Notes under the pieces: model-generated
What the model was told of the DNA's origin: nothing
What the model saw: the letters and a program-made list of their open reading frames with translations, nothing else
Database searches by the model: none
Made by a program: the position numbers and the translations under genes
Shown: piece after piece, positions 5,162-12,274 of the stretch
How positions within the stretch are numbered: position 1 is the first letter of the stretch
Layout: every line of letters begins with the position of its first letter
IMG/VR virus record: IMGVR_UViG_3300025652_000715
Coordinates: 1 to 20,457 of that record
Origin: a virus
Reading direction: 5' to 3' (one strand)
DNA length: 20,457 nucleotides

Positions 5162-7576
5162 ATGTCAGACGATGTTGAAAAGAAGGCTGAAAAAAAGCCA
5201 TCGAAAAAAGATGAAAAGATTATCAAAAACACTATCGAAGTGAATCCTACGTTAAAAGAGCAAACTGAAAAGACAGTTGTGTTAGGATGGGGTCGTATGA
5301 ACCCAGTGACAGTTGGTCACGAAAAACTCGCAAACAAGATCAAGTCTGTTGCAAAGAAAAGCAACGCAACTCCTTTGATCTATCTCACACATTCCCATGA
5401 TCCGAAGAAAAACCCTTTGAAGTATGACGATAAGGTCACTCTTGCTAAGAAAGCATTCGGTCGTGATGTTGTACAAAAGTCCAAATCAAAAACAATCATT
5501 CAAGTAATGCAAGAACTAGATGGTAAGTATGACAATGTTATCGTTGTCGTGGGTCAAGATCGCATTGCAGAATTCGAAAAGCTTCTCACAAAATATAATG
5601 GTAAAGATTACACATTCGATAGCATCAAAATTGTATCAGCAGGTGATAGGGATCCAGATGCAGAAGGTGTCGAAGGTATGTCCGCATCAAAGATGAGAGC
5701 CGCGGCAGCGTCAGGTAAAAAGGATGACTTTATGTCAGGTCTACCAAAGGCTCTTCAGCGCGACGGAGAAAAGGTATATGATATGGTTCGTTCTGGTATG
5801 AATATTAACGAAGAAGTCGATCTTGAAGAAGATCGTGAACCTATGACACGCACACAACGCCGCAATATGGCTATCGCAATGCGCCGTAATAAATCAAAGA
5901 TTGCAGCAGGTCGTCGTAGAGCCGCAAATCGTAAGCCTACACCTGAGAAGATTAAGATACGCGCTAATAAGCGCGCCCGCGATATCATCAAGAAGAAAGT
6001 CATTGGCAAATCTGGAATGTCGTATGACGAACTAAGCGATTCGCAAAAGCAAATGATAGACAAAAAAGTGATGAAGCGTCAGGCTGCCATAAAGCGTCTT
6101 GCAAAAAAACTCATTCCAAAAATTAGATCAGAAGAACTTGATATTAACGCAGCGTTTACTCTCAATGAAGATTTTGAAACTTTGGTTGAACGTAAGACAC
6201 CACAAGATGACAATATCAAAGACATGGAAGGCACACAGCCTAAAAAGTATTATAGCGGTGTGAAGAAATCTGAAAAAGATGATCGCGCTCGTCACTTTGC
6301 TAAGGGTGCAAAAATGGACGATGATAATCCAGCTGCATACAAGCCAGCACCAGGTGATGAAGATGCTGAGACAAAACCATCTAAGCATACCAAGAAGTAT
6401 AAAGAGATGTTTGACGAAGCCTCAGAAAATGATGTTAAACCTAGAAAGCGATATCACAATCTACTAAACTCTAACGGTACACCTAAAATTGATATGCGTT
6501 TCAAAGCGTTTCGTGCAAAGAAGCCTATGACTGAAGAGTTTGAAAATGACACGCAAGTTATCAATCTTATCGACAATATCTGGGAATCAGTTGAACTTGA
6601 AGAAAGCAAGACAGATGCCGCACTTCAGAAGAAGGCTGACAAGACTGAAATCTCAAAAAGCATTCTAAAGAATGTTTATGATAGAGGTGTTGCAGCATGG
6701 CGCACTGGTCATAGACCTGGTACTACCCCAGCGCAATGGGGTATGGCGAGAGTAAATAGTTTTGTCACAAAGGGCAAAGGTACATGGGGCAAAGCTGATT
6801 CTGATCTGGCTGCAAAAGTTCGTAGTGAAGAAGTTGAACTAGACTCATTCTTTGACTTGAACGAACAGCTTGAACTTACTGAAGCGTCAATTCTCGACAA
6901 AGCACTTGCTGCAGTACATAAGCACGTTCTCGGTGGAACTGAACTTGGGGACATTGCATATCAAGTATCTCGTGCGCGTGGCGTAGACATGTCTGGTCGT
7001 GAACTTGAAAAGGCGTATGTAAGCAAATACGGCAAACCTGATACAGATAAAAAAGTTAATCCAGAATTACGTGCAAGACTCATGAAGAAATATAGCGTCA
7101 AGGAAGAGCATGGCGCAGGCGACGAAGGAACTGACAAGCTTACTAAGAAGTATAAGAAAGATACTCCTGGTGAAGATATGAACGAATCTTTTGACTCGTT
7201 GATGGAAGCCGAATGTCAGCTAATTGGCATGAAACAAATCAAACAGTTTGAAAAAGTTGTTGATGAACTGTTCAAGAAGTTTGATATTGACTTCAACTTT
7301 ACAAAGCACTTCGGTGAACGTATGAGTGATGGCAGAAACACTCCTTGTATCACACTCAAAGAGTTGGCTGCATTTATCAAGAAGATTTACGCAAAGCAAG
7401 GTAAATCGATCAAAGGCGTTGCTGGCGCAGAAGCTGTCATCAAAGACATCCAAAGTGACTTGAATATTCCTGTTGCTGTTACTTACGACACGAAAAACGA
7501 TGAATTCGATGTTGTCATGAAAACTATCATGCGCAAGAAGAACTTCAAGAGTCCAGATAAAGTGATTACATACTAA
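5162..7576 (+). CDS. Mosaic virion protein with N-terminal nucleotidyltransferase domain
   Basis: 804 residues in several modules. Residues 38-205 are a cytidylyl/adenylyltransferase-like (HIGH superfamily) domain: GWGRMNPVTVGH gives the TxGH box (50-53) and GMSASKMR (172-179) the C-terminal ISSTxxR-like box, as in NMN or phosphopantetheine adenylyltransferases. Residues 226-325 are a very basic helical segment. Residues 501-554 contain VYDRGVAAWRTGHRPG and WGMARVNSF, a conserved marine-phage domain (I believe DUF5824). Residues 705-804 form another small domain (KHFGERMSDGRN, TIMRKKNF). Linkers carry prohead-protease-like sites: LTE/A 572-575, LME/A 680-683, with looser LEE/D and LNE/D. Strong AGGAG site and late promoter. 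I read it as an internal or scaffold-like virion protein cut during maturation; enzyme substrate unknown. Confidence 0.85.
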   Translation: MSDDVEKKAEKKPSKKDEKIIKNTIEVNPTLKEQTEKTVVLGWGRMNPVTVGHEKLANKIKSVAKKSNATPLIYLTHSHDPKKNPLKYDDKVTLAKKAFGRDVVQKSKSKTIIQVMQELDGKYDNVIVVVGQDRIAEFEKLLTKYNGKDYTFDSIKIVSAGDRDPDAEGVEGMSASKMRAAAASGKKDDFMSGLPKALQRDGEKVYDMVRSGMNINEEVDLEEDREPMTRTQRRNMAIAMRRNKSKIAAGRRRAANRKPTPEKIKIRANKRARDIIKKKVIGKSGMSYDELSDSQKQMIDKKVMKRQAAIKRLAKKLIPKIRSEELDINAAFTLNEDFETLVERKTPQDDNIKDMEGTQPKKYYSGVKKSEKDDRARHFAKGAKMDDDNPAAYKPAPGDEDAETKPSKHTKKYKEMFDEASENDVKPRKRYHNLLNSNGTPKIDMRFKAFRAKKPMTEEFENDTQVINLIDNIWESVELEESKTDAALQKKADKTEISKSILKNVYDRGVAAWRTGHRPGTTPAQWGMARVNSFVTKGKGTWGKADSDLAAKVRSEEVELDSFFDLNEQLELTEASILDKALAAVHKHVLGGTELGDIAYQVSRARGVDMSGRELEKAYVSKYGKPDTDKKVNPELRARLMKKYSVKEEHGAGDEGTDKLTKKYKKDTPGEDMNESFDSLMEAECQLIGMKQIKQFEKVVDELFKKFDIDFNFTKHFGERMSDGRNTPCITLKELAAFIKKIYAKQGKSIKGVAGAEAVIKDIQSDLNIPVAVTYDTKNDEFDVVMKTIMRKKNFKSPDKVITY

Positions 7577-8022
7577 TGATACGCTTTAAACATTATATCA
7601 GCGAGTTGCATATATGGCAACCAACTAAAGCTCAAACTAAAGGCATCGCACGTGGTGACATGCCTCAAGTGAGAACATCCGACTACGAAGAATTGATAGA
7701 ATTTCTTCGCACTAAGGACATAAAACTAAAGAAGATGAAAGTGAAAGCTAGTGCATTGAAAGCTACGCAGCGCAACTTTAATGTTGATAAAATTACAAGT
7801 GCTGCTCAGAACTATTCAACGCTACACAAGGCTAAACCAATCATCGTAAGTTCAGATAATTATATTATCGATGGGCATCATAGATGGTTAGGTGCTGTGA
7901 ATGTTGGTGGCGATATCGACATATATAAAGCAAACGTGAACGTCAATGAACTTCTAGACGCAGTTAAAGAATTCCCGAAATCATTCACAAAAAATATTAA
8001 TGAGGAAACCAATGACATTTAA
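7576..8022 (+). CDS. ParB-like domain protein with capsid tag
   Basis: 148 residues. KPIIVSSDNYIIDGHHRW (87-104) is the characteristic box of the ParB N-terminal/sulfiredoxin-like fold (PI.VS.D.YIIDGHHR), whose members bind or hydrolyse nucleotides (CTP in ParB, or DNA in ParB-like nucleases). A preceding segment, KASALKATQRNF (57-68), fits the fold's first half. The N-terminus MIRFKHYISEL is nearly identical to that of the gene at 172 (MIRFKRYLSEA) and ends in a possible prohead-protease site (ISE before Leu11), suggesting packaging into the capsid. No helix-turn-helix DNA-binding domain follows, so a plasmid-partition role is unlikely. Start shares one base with the preceding stop (TAATG). 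Activity not predictable from sequence alone. Confidence 0.85.
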   Translation: MIRFKHYISELHIWQPTKAQTKGIARGDMPQVRTSDYEELIEFLRTKDIKLKKMKVKASALKATQRNFNVDKITSAAQNYSTLHKAKPIIVSSDNYIIDGHHRWLGAVNVGGDIDIYKANVNVNELLDAVKEFPKSFTKNINEETNDI

Positions 8023-8464
8023 ATTATCAAAAAGATCGCTAAACAAACTCGAAGGCGTGAAGCCAGAACTTATCAGAGTTGTAAATCGTGCAATTGAACT
8101 TTCAAGCGTAGACTTTGGTGTTATACAGGGTATGAGAACAGTCGAAGAGCAAAGACAACTTGTTGCTAAAGGTGCTTCACAGACGATGAAATCTAAGCAT
8201 TTGACAGGTGATGCAGTCGATCTTATGGCATACATCGGATCACGTGGATCGTGGGAACTTAATCTATACGACAACATCGCAGACGCTATGAAAGCTGCTG
8301 CTTTGGAAGAGGATGTGAAGATTCGCTGGGGTGCAGCATGGCAGATTTCTGACATCCGTGATTGGGATGGTACGATGCAAGACGCTATGGATGCATACAT
8401 TGATCTTCGCCGTTCGCAGGGTAGACGCCCGTTCATCGACGGTCCACATTTCGAATTGAACTGA
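8012..8464 (+). CDS. Endolysin, L-alanyl-D-glutamate peptidase type (M15)
   Basis: 150 residues from the ATG at 8012. SKHLTGDAVDL (61-71) is the SxHxxGxAxD zinc motif of M15 peptidases (zinc ligands H63 and D70), and GPHFEL (144-149) supplies the third ligand H146. IRWGAAW (104-110) and GMRTVEEQ (40-47) also match phage M15 endolysins such as the T5 enzyme, which cut the L-Ala-D-Glu bond of peptidoglycan stem peptides. No signal peptide or transmembrane arrest signal is present, so release from the cytoplasm would need a holin. An earlier in-frame ATG at 8000 would add four residues, but GAGGAAA (8002-8008) is well placed for 8012. Overlaps the ParB-like gene end by 11 bases. It sits among capsid-tagged genes yet lacks the tag. 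Confidence 0.92.
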   Translation: MTFKLSKRSLNKLEGVKPELIRVVNRAIELSSVDFGVIQGMRTVEEQRQLVAKGASQTMKSKHLTGDAVDLMAYIGSRGSWELNLYDNIADAMKAAALEEDVKIRWGAAWQISDIRDWDGTMQDAMDAYIDLRRSQGRRPFIDGPHFELN

Positions 8465-8465
8465 T

Positions 8466-8759
8466 ATGAAGTCTTTTAGTTCTTATATCAGTGAAGGTGT
8501 TATGCTACAGTTCATACGTGGCAAAGATCAAGATGTTCTAAAGATGTGGGACACTAAAGAAAAAAGCTGGGTAGAACTTCGTGGTAAAAAGGGGTTCGAG
8601 ACTACCTACGATGCAAAAGATCCTCTACACAGGGCGATTACTGCACTTGGCAAGTCTGCTAACATATCGGATTTTATGAATGGCGATGTTGTCAACATAA
8701 ATCCAAATCACCCAGACGCGAAGAAAGCTTTGAAGACAATACAGGGACTAATGAAGTGA
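8466..8759 (+). CDS. Small capsid-tag-bearing protein, unknown function
   Basis: 97 residues. The N-terminus MKSFSSYISEG closely parallels the T4 internal-protein leader (MKTYQEFIAEA) and the other tags in this window, with a possible cleavage site ISE before Gly11. The remainder is a small alpha/beta domain with a basic-polar stretch (WVELRGKKGFETTYD) and a C-terminal helix ending KTIQGLMK. No known motif is visible. It starts two bases after the endolysin stop and its TGA overlaps the next start (GTGA). Most likely a packaged internal protein of about 9 kDa after trimming; that role is inferred from the tag. Confidence 0.82.
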   Translation: MKSFSSYISEGVMLQFIRGKDQDVLKMWDTKEKSWVELRGKKGFETTYDAKDPLHRAITALGKSANISDFMNGDVVNINPNHPDAKKALKTIQGLMK

Positions 8760-9310
8760 AGACACTTAAAAAGCACATATACGAATCGACTGTAAAGGAA
8801 GGCGTAGATTATCACGTCAAAAATGAAATACCGTTATCGGAATGCGTGTTTCGTCCTCACTCAGAATGTTTCTACGAATTCTTTGTTGAAGCGCGAAAGC
8901 AATTCAACGAAGGTAAGCTAGACCTCTATAGTAAGTTTGACATCGACATGATGGGAACCGATATTGGCGAAAGAGCGATTTATGAAGATGAGATTGTTCC
9001 ACTTGACATACCGTTGATGGAATCAGAATACAACGGAAAAGATGTTGAATTAAATCAGCCAAAACGTGGTGGTAAAAAGAAGTATTACGTGTATGTCAAG
9101 AATGATAAGGGTAATGTAATTAAAGTACAGTTCGGTGACACGACAGGATTGACAGCTAAGATTGATGATGTTAAGGCGAGAAAATCTTTTGCGGCTCGCC
9201 ATAACTGTGATCAAAAGACTGATAAGACAAAGGCTGGTTATTGGGCATGTCGTTTACCTTACTATGCAAAACAACTTGGACTTTCAGGTGGTGGAAACTT
9301 TTTCTGGTAG
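8756..9310 (+). CDS. Capsid-tag-bearing protein with C-terminal DUF5872-like domain
   Basis: 184 residues starting with GTG, chosen because it overlaps the upstream stop (GTGA) and yields MKTLKKHIYES, the same tag pattern seen on neighbours. Residues 15-88 form a helical domain with several acidic residues. A second possible prohead-protease site, LME before Ser90, divides it from residues 105-184, a highly conserved basic module (KKKYYVYVKNDKGN; FAARHNCDQ; GYWACRLPYYAKQLG) that I know from marine T4-like phages and believe is DUF5872. Two cysteines and a histidine (H149, C151, C165) could bind a metal. Function unknown. Maturation cleavage would free the C-terminal basic domain as a DNA-associated peptide; that is inference. 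Confidence 0.85.
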   Translation: MKTLKKHIYESTVKEGVDYHVKNEIPLSECVFRPHSECFYEFFVEARKQFNEGKLDLYSKFDIDMMGTDIGERAIYEDEIVPLDIPLMESEYNGKDVELNQPKRGGKKKYYVYVKNDKGNVIKVQFGDTTGLTAKIDDVKARKSFAARHNCDQKTDKTKAGYWACRLPYYAKQLGLSGGGNFFW

Positions 9311-9314
9311 AATC

Positions 9315-9587
9315 ATGACAAAACCATATTATGATATAAAGACTGATGGCGATAGCGAATGGATTAGAATGTTCGACACATCTACCGACAATGAAGAACT
9401 TCTATGGCACAGAGATCACAAAACTCGTCATATTGAAGTTATATTTGGTCGCGGTTGGAAGTTTCAGCGAGACAATGAAATACCGTTTGACATAAATACA
9501 AGTAGTAAATTCGAAATAGAATCCATGGTGTATCATAGACTCATAAAGGGTAGTACACCACTGATTATAAAAATAAAGGAACAATAG
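9315..9587 (+). CDS. Conserved 90-residue phage protein, possibly cupin-like
   Basis: 90 residues from ATG 9315 (MTKPYYDIKTDG). The frame is open further upstream into the preceding gene, but an upstream start would overlap it by some 150 bases with no ribosome site; 9315 lies four bases after that gene's stop. The segment EELLWHRDHKTRHIEV and the C-terminal MVYHRLIKG are typical of a small beta-sandwich family found in T4-like marine phages, with paired WHRD and YHR boxes suggesting a cupin-like fold. No catalytic residues can be assigned. The position between cargo genes and the repeat protein suggests virion-related use, which is not proven. Confidence 0.8.
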   Translation: MTKPYYDIKTDGDSEWIRMFDTSTDNEELLWHRDHKTRHIEVIFGRGWKFQRDNEIPFDINTSSKFEIESMVYHRLIKGSTPLIIKIKEQ

Positions 9588-9588
9588 C

Positions 9589-11256
9589 ATGACTAATAAG
9601 TTATCTGCATCTTTCATCAAGGCTTTCGGTGAAAAAACTGCTCAGTTAAACCCAAAGGCAGTAGTCAATGAGGAAACTAGTAGAACCATTATCGAACGTA
9701 AAATCTCGGAACTATCTTCCAAGATCAATGCAGCACGTATTGGTGGTACAGGTCACATTGGCAAACTGACTGAAGAGAAAGCACTTCTACAGCATCAGCT
9801 TGCATCACTGAATGAGACCTCTAAGATTGAACGTATTAGTGAAGCTATGGATCCAGTTAATCCAAAAGCAGTGAAAAAGAAGTTTGATGATCGTAAAGAC
9901 AAAGACATTGACAATGATGGTGATGTTGATTCCTCTGACGAATATCTACACAAGCGCCGTAAAGCTATCTCAAAAGCTATGAAGAAAGAAGAAGTTGAAC
10001 TTGATGAAGTTTCAAACGCAGTTAAAGATCAGTTGGGCAACATCGACCTATCAATCCGCGATTGGGAAAGACGTTGGAAAAATAAGAGTGCTGGTAATCC
10101 AAATGACATGAAGGCACCTCAGAAAATCCAGGATCTGAAAGCGCAAAAGGCTGCGCTCATGAAAAAACATGGTATCAAAGAAGCTGTAGACCTAGACGAG
10201 GCTGGTCCAAAGATGAAGCCAGACTTCGTGAAGACTCAGCGAGCAAAAGATGCTGCGCACAACGCTGCAATGGGTCGCACTGCTACAGGTCGTAAGAAGC
10301 CAGTTCGTACAATGACTTCCACCCAAAGATCAATGGCTTCTATGAAGAAAGAAGAACTTGAGCTTGATGAAAAGGTCAACGAAAAAGCAATCAAAAAAGC
10401 TGTTGATGACGGTAAGTCTATGGACGTTATTGTCGGCATGTTTGCTAACAAGCGCACGACAAACACAGATGAAATTCGTCAAGTTGTGAAAGACTACATG
10501 TGGAATAAGCGCATGAAGAAAGAAGAAGTTGAAAATCTTAAAGAATTGACTGCTTTCGAAAAGAAACTGATTAACCAAATGTATGATAAGAAAGGCAACC
10601 TAACACCAATTGGTAAGAAGGTGATGGATGCTGGACAAAAGAAAGAAGAAGTTGAAAATCTTAAAGAATTGACTGCCAAACAACGCGCTCTTGCAAAGGC
10701 TGATGATGAAGCTAAATCAAAGGACAAAGTTTCATTGAAGAAAGCACCTTGGGATACAAAAGAAGAAGTTGCTGAATCAGTTGGTCTAACGCAGACACTC
10801 ATAGAAAAAGCTCTTTCAAAGAAACAACAGATGGCAGCAGGTGCGGCACTCGCAGCAAAGCGTGGAGATGCAGATCCTTCTGAACTCGTTGGCGCATCAA
10901 AAGAGATGTACGATAGTATGTCAGAGAAAGACCTAGAAGACTTTGCCAAGACGAAGCATAAAGGTCTTCCTATGAAGAAAGAAGAAGTCGAACTTGATGA
11001 AGCCTACACAATCAATCACAAGACTTTCTCTGCAGCCGTTCAACATGCGAAAGCACAAGTAGAAAAGCAAGGCTACACTATCGATGATGACGAATGGGAT
11101 CGTAAAGTTGCGATGGGTCCAAAGAAGCCTGGTACAGGTAAGACCAATCGTTACACAATCGAATTGATGAAAAACGGAAAGCCTACTAAGCGTATGCTTC
11201 AAATGCAAGTTTACTACGATGAAGGTCGTTACGAACTTAACATGTATGTATCGTAA
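9589..11256 (+). CDS. Repeat polyprotein-like virion protein with KKEEVELDE linkers
   Basis: 555 residues, mostly basic helical segments separated by about seven copies of an acidic linker: MKKEEVELDE (131-140), KEAVDLDEA (197-205), MKKEELELDE (252-261), MKKEEVENLKEL (309-320), KKEEVENLKEL (351-361), KEEVAESV (391-398) and MKKEEVELDEA (462-472). Many end in hydrophobic-x-Glu, the T4 gp21 prohead-protease pattern; ISE/A (83-86), LDE/A (202-205) and LDE/A (469-472) fit best. Residues 107-118 (DIDNDGDVDSSD) form an EF-hand/dockerin-type calcium loop. Residues 473-555 are a separate alpha/beta domain. AAGGA site 9 bp before ATG. I infer a head-internal precursor cut into several peptides, like T4 gp22 and the internal proteins. 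Related repeat proteins occur in marine T4-like phages without known function. Confidence 0.85.
   Translation: MTNKLSASFIKAFGEKTAQLNPKAVVNEETSRTIIERKISELSSKINAARIGGTGHIGKLTEEKALLQHQLASLNETSKIERISEAMDPVNPKAVKKKFDDRKDKDIDNDGDVDSSDEYLHKRRKAISKAMKKEEVELDEVSNAVKDQLGNIDLSIRDWERRWKNKSAGNPNDMKAPQKIQDLKAQKAALMKKHGIKEAVDLDEAGPKMKPDFVKTQRAKDAAHNAAMGRTATGRKKPVRTMTSTQRSMASMKKEELELDEKVNEKAIKKAVDDGKSMDVIVGMFANKRTTNTDEIRQVVKDYMWNKRMKKEEVENLKELTAFEKKLINQMYDKKGNLTPIGKKVMDAGQKKEEVENLKELTAKQRALAKADDEAKSKDKVSLKKAPWDTKEEVAESVGLTQTLIEKALSKKQQMAAGAALAAKRGDADPSELVGASKEMYDSMSEKDLEDFAKTKHKGLPMKKEEVELDEAYTINHKTFSAAVQHAKAQVEKQGYTIDDDEWDRKVAMGPKKPGTGKTNRYTIELMKNGKPTKRMLQMQVYYDEGRYELNMYVS
10516..10676 (+). repeat. Two identical 38-bp direct repeats within the repeat protein gene
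   Basis: 10516-10553 and 10639-10676 are identical over 38 bases and encode the same linker (KKEEVENLKELT). They are 123 bp apart (41 codons, in frame). Base identity, not only amino acid similarity, indicates a recent duplication or gene conversion of one linker-plus-segment unit. Further linker copies near 9979, 10341 and 10974 are related but diverged. Confidence 0.9.
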
Positions 11257-11265
11257 AGCACGATC

Positions 11266-11514
11266 ATGTTGAGGTTAATCAAAAAAATATTCCGCGCAAA
11301 GGTATCAAAGGAAGATGATGTGCAAATTGTGCCTCAGCATTTTCATATTGAAAGACGTCCCATAAAGCGCGAGTTACCTGATTTTGATAGTTGGATGAAG
11401 ATCGACATCGCTGCATGGGCAAAGGACAATTACGACATCAAACTGGATAGACGAAATAGCAAAAATAGTATGATAGAAGAACTCAAAACTCAATTAGAAA
11501 AAAAGGAGAGCTAG
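11266..11514 (+). CDS. Small basic protein with SAP/HeH-like C-terminal motif
   Basis: 82 residues. The N-terminus is basic and amphipathic (MLRLIKKIFRAKVSKED). Residues 44-80 (MKIDIAAWAKDNYDIKLDRR, then a helix KNSMIEELKTQL) follow the helix-extended loop-helix pattern of SAP/HeH/LEM-like domains, in which a short Asp-Arg-Arg-x-(S/T)-K turn joins two helices. Such domains bind DNA or anchor other factors. Similar small proteins sit next to virion genes in marine T4-like phages. It begins 9 bases after the repeat protein and ends one base before the next start, so it belongs to the same late operon. Function not assigned; DNA binding is inferred from fold resemblance only. Confidence 0.75.
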   Translation: MLRLIKKIFRAKVSKEDDVQIVPQHFHIERRPIKRELPDFDSWMKIDIAAWAKDNYDIKLDRRNSKNSMIEELKTQLEKKES

Positions 11515-11515
11515 A

Positions 11516-12259
11516 ATGGCACTTTGGGGTAATAAAGATACCAAAGCTGTAACTGGTACGGTTGCAGTCACTGAAACGGACACTGCAGTAACAGGTACAG
11601 CAACAGACTTTGTAACAGAACTTGCTTCAGGACAAACTCTTGTGATCGCATCTGTTCCGTATAAAATCGCGGCTGTTGCTAACACAACATCAATCGAACT
11701 TGAGACAGCGTATGCTGGTACCACGGCAAGCGGTCTTACCGTAACTGCCAATGAATCGCCTGCATATGTTCCACACGCAGATAAGCCAGAAGTATATGGT
11801 GTAGATGCAGTAGAAGCTGCAGAGCTACCAGAACTCACACACGCTGGTTGGGTGAAGAGAACTGTTGGTACAGGTGGTCGTGCAGGACGCGTGACATATG
11901 AAACACTTGTTGCGATGGGTTCAATCTCTGGTGACGCAGAAGACACAGTATTTGTTGACGCGACAATCACAATTGGAACACAGCCAGTAGCAGCTAGTGT
12001 AACAGCACCAGATGCAACATCATTCACAGTAACAGCAACTGCAACACAAAGCGCAGTTATCGCTTACGCATGGCAAGTTTCTGATGACGCAGGTGTTACA
12101 TGGGTATCAGCAACTGGTGGAGTATATTCTGGCGAAAATACAGACACACTTGCAATCTCAGACTCAACTGGTCTAGATACATACCTATATCGTTGCGTGT
12201 TGACAGCAACTGGTGCAGCTACAGTCACATCTGACGAAGCTGAGCTTACAGTAGCATAA
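11516..12259 (+). CDS. Virion structural protein with C-terminal Ig-like domain
   Basis: 247 residues. The N-terminal half starts MALWGNKDTK and contains the conserved THAGWVKRTVGTGGRAGRV (108-126) and YETLVAMG, a family I recall in structural-gene regions of T4-like marine phages. From about residue 150 to the end is an Ig-like/PKD-type beta sandwich: ITIGTQPVA, the core AYAWQVSDDAGVTW (183-196) and YLYRCVLTATG (223-233), with the typical Trp and Y-x-C pair. Such domains decorate phage virions and may hold carbohydrates loosely. Strong AGGAGAG ribosome site. A terminator follows 15 bp after the stop. Composition is very rich in Thr, Ala and Val, as usual for beta-rich surface proteins. Exact location (head, neck or tail) is not clear. 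Confidence 0.85.
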   Translation: MALWGNKDTKAVTGTVAVTETDTAVTGTATDFVTELASGQTLVIASVPYKIAAVANTTSIELETAYAGTTASGLTVTANESPAYVPHADKPEVYGVDAVEAAELPELTHAGWVKRTVGTGGRAGRVTYETLVAMGSISGDAEDTVFVDATITIGTQPVAASVTAPDATSFTVTATATQSAVIAYAWQVSDDAGVTWVSATGGVYSGENTDTLAISDSTGLDTYLYRCVLTATGAATVTSDEAELTVA

Positions 12260-12266
12260 TTTCTCT

Positions 12267-12274
12267 GATAAATA
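12267..12274 (+). promoter_or_regulatory. Possible degenerate late promoter overlapping a terminator
   Basis: GATAAATA, one mismatch from the late octamer, directly abuts the terminator stem. With T4-like spacing transcription would begin near 12280, inside the 5' arm, so the new transcript could not form the whole terminator hairpin and might run into the gene at 12324. Confidence 0.4.

Noticed and set aside
7981-8436. Open frame on the - strand (151 codons)
   Set aside because: It is the antisense of the M15 endolysin, which has complete zinc ligands on the + strand; no motif or promoter on the - strand.
9162-9314. Upstream extension of the 90-residue gene
   Set aside because: It would overlap the DUF5872-like gene by about 150 bases with no ribosome site; ATG 9315 fits the spacing and the family N-terminus.
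9491-9498. CATAAATA inside the 90-residue gene
   Set aside because: One mismatch, inside a coding region, and about 90 bp before the next start without supporting features.
11494-12027. Long open frame on the - strand (177 codons)
   Set aside because: It lies opposite the Ig-domain virion gene, has Ala/Ser/Val-rich low-complexity composition mirroring the codons of that gene, and no ribosome site.
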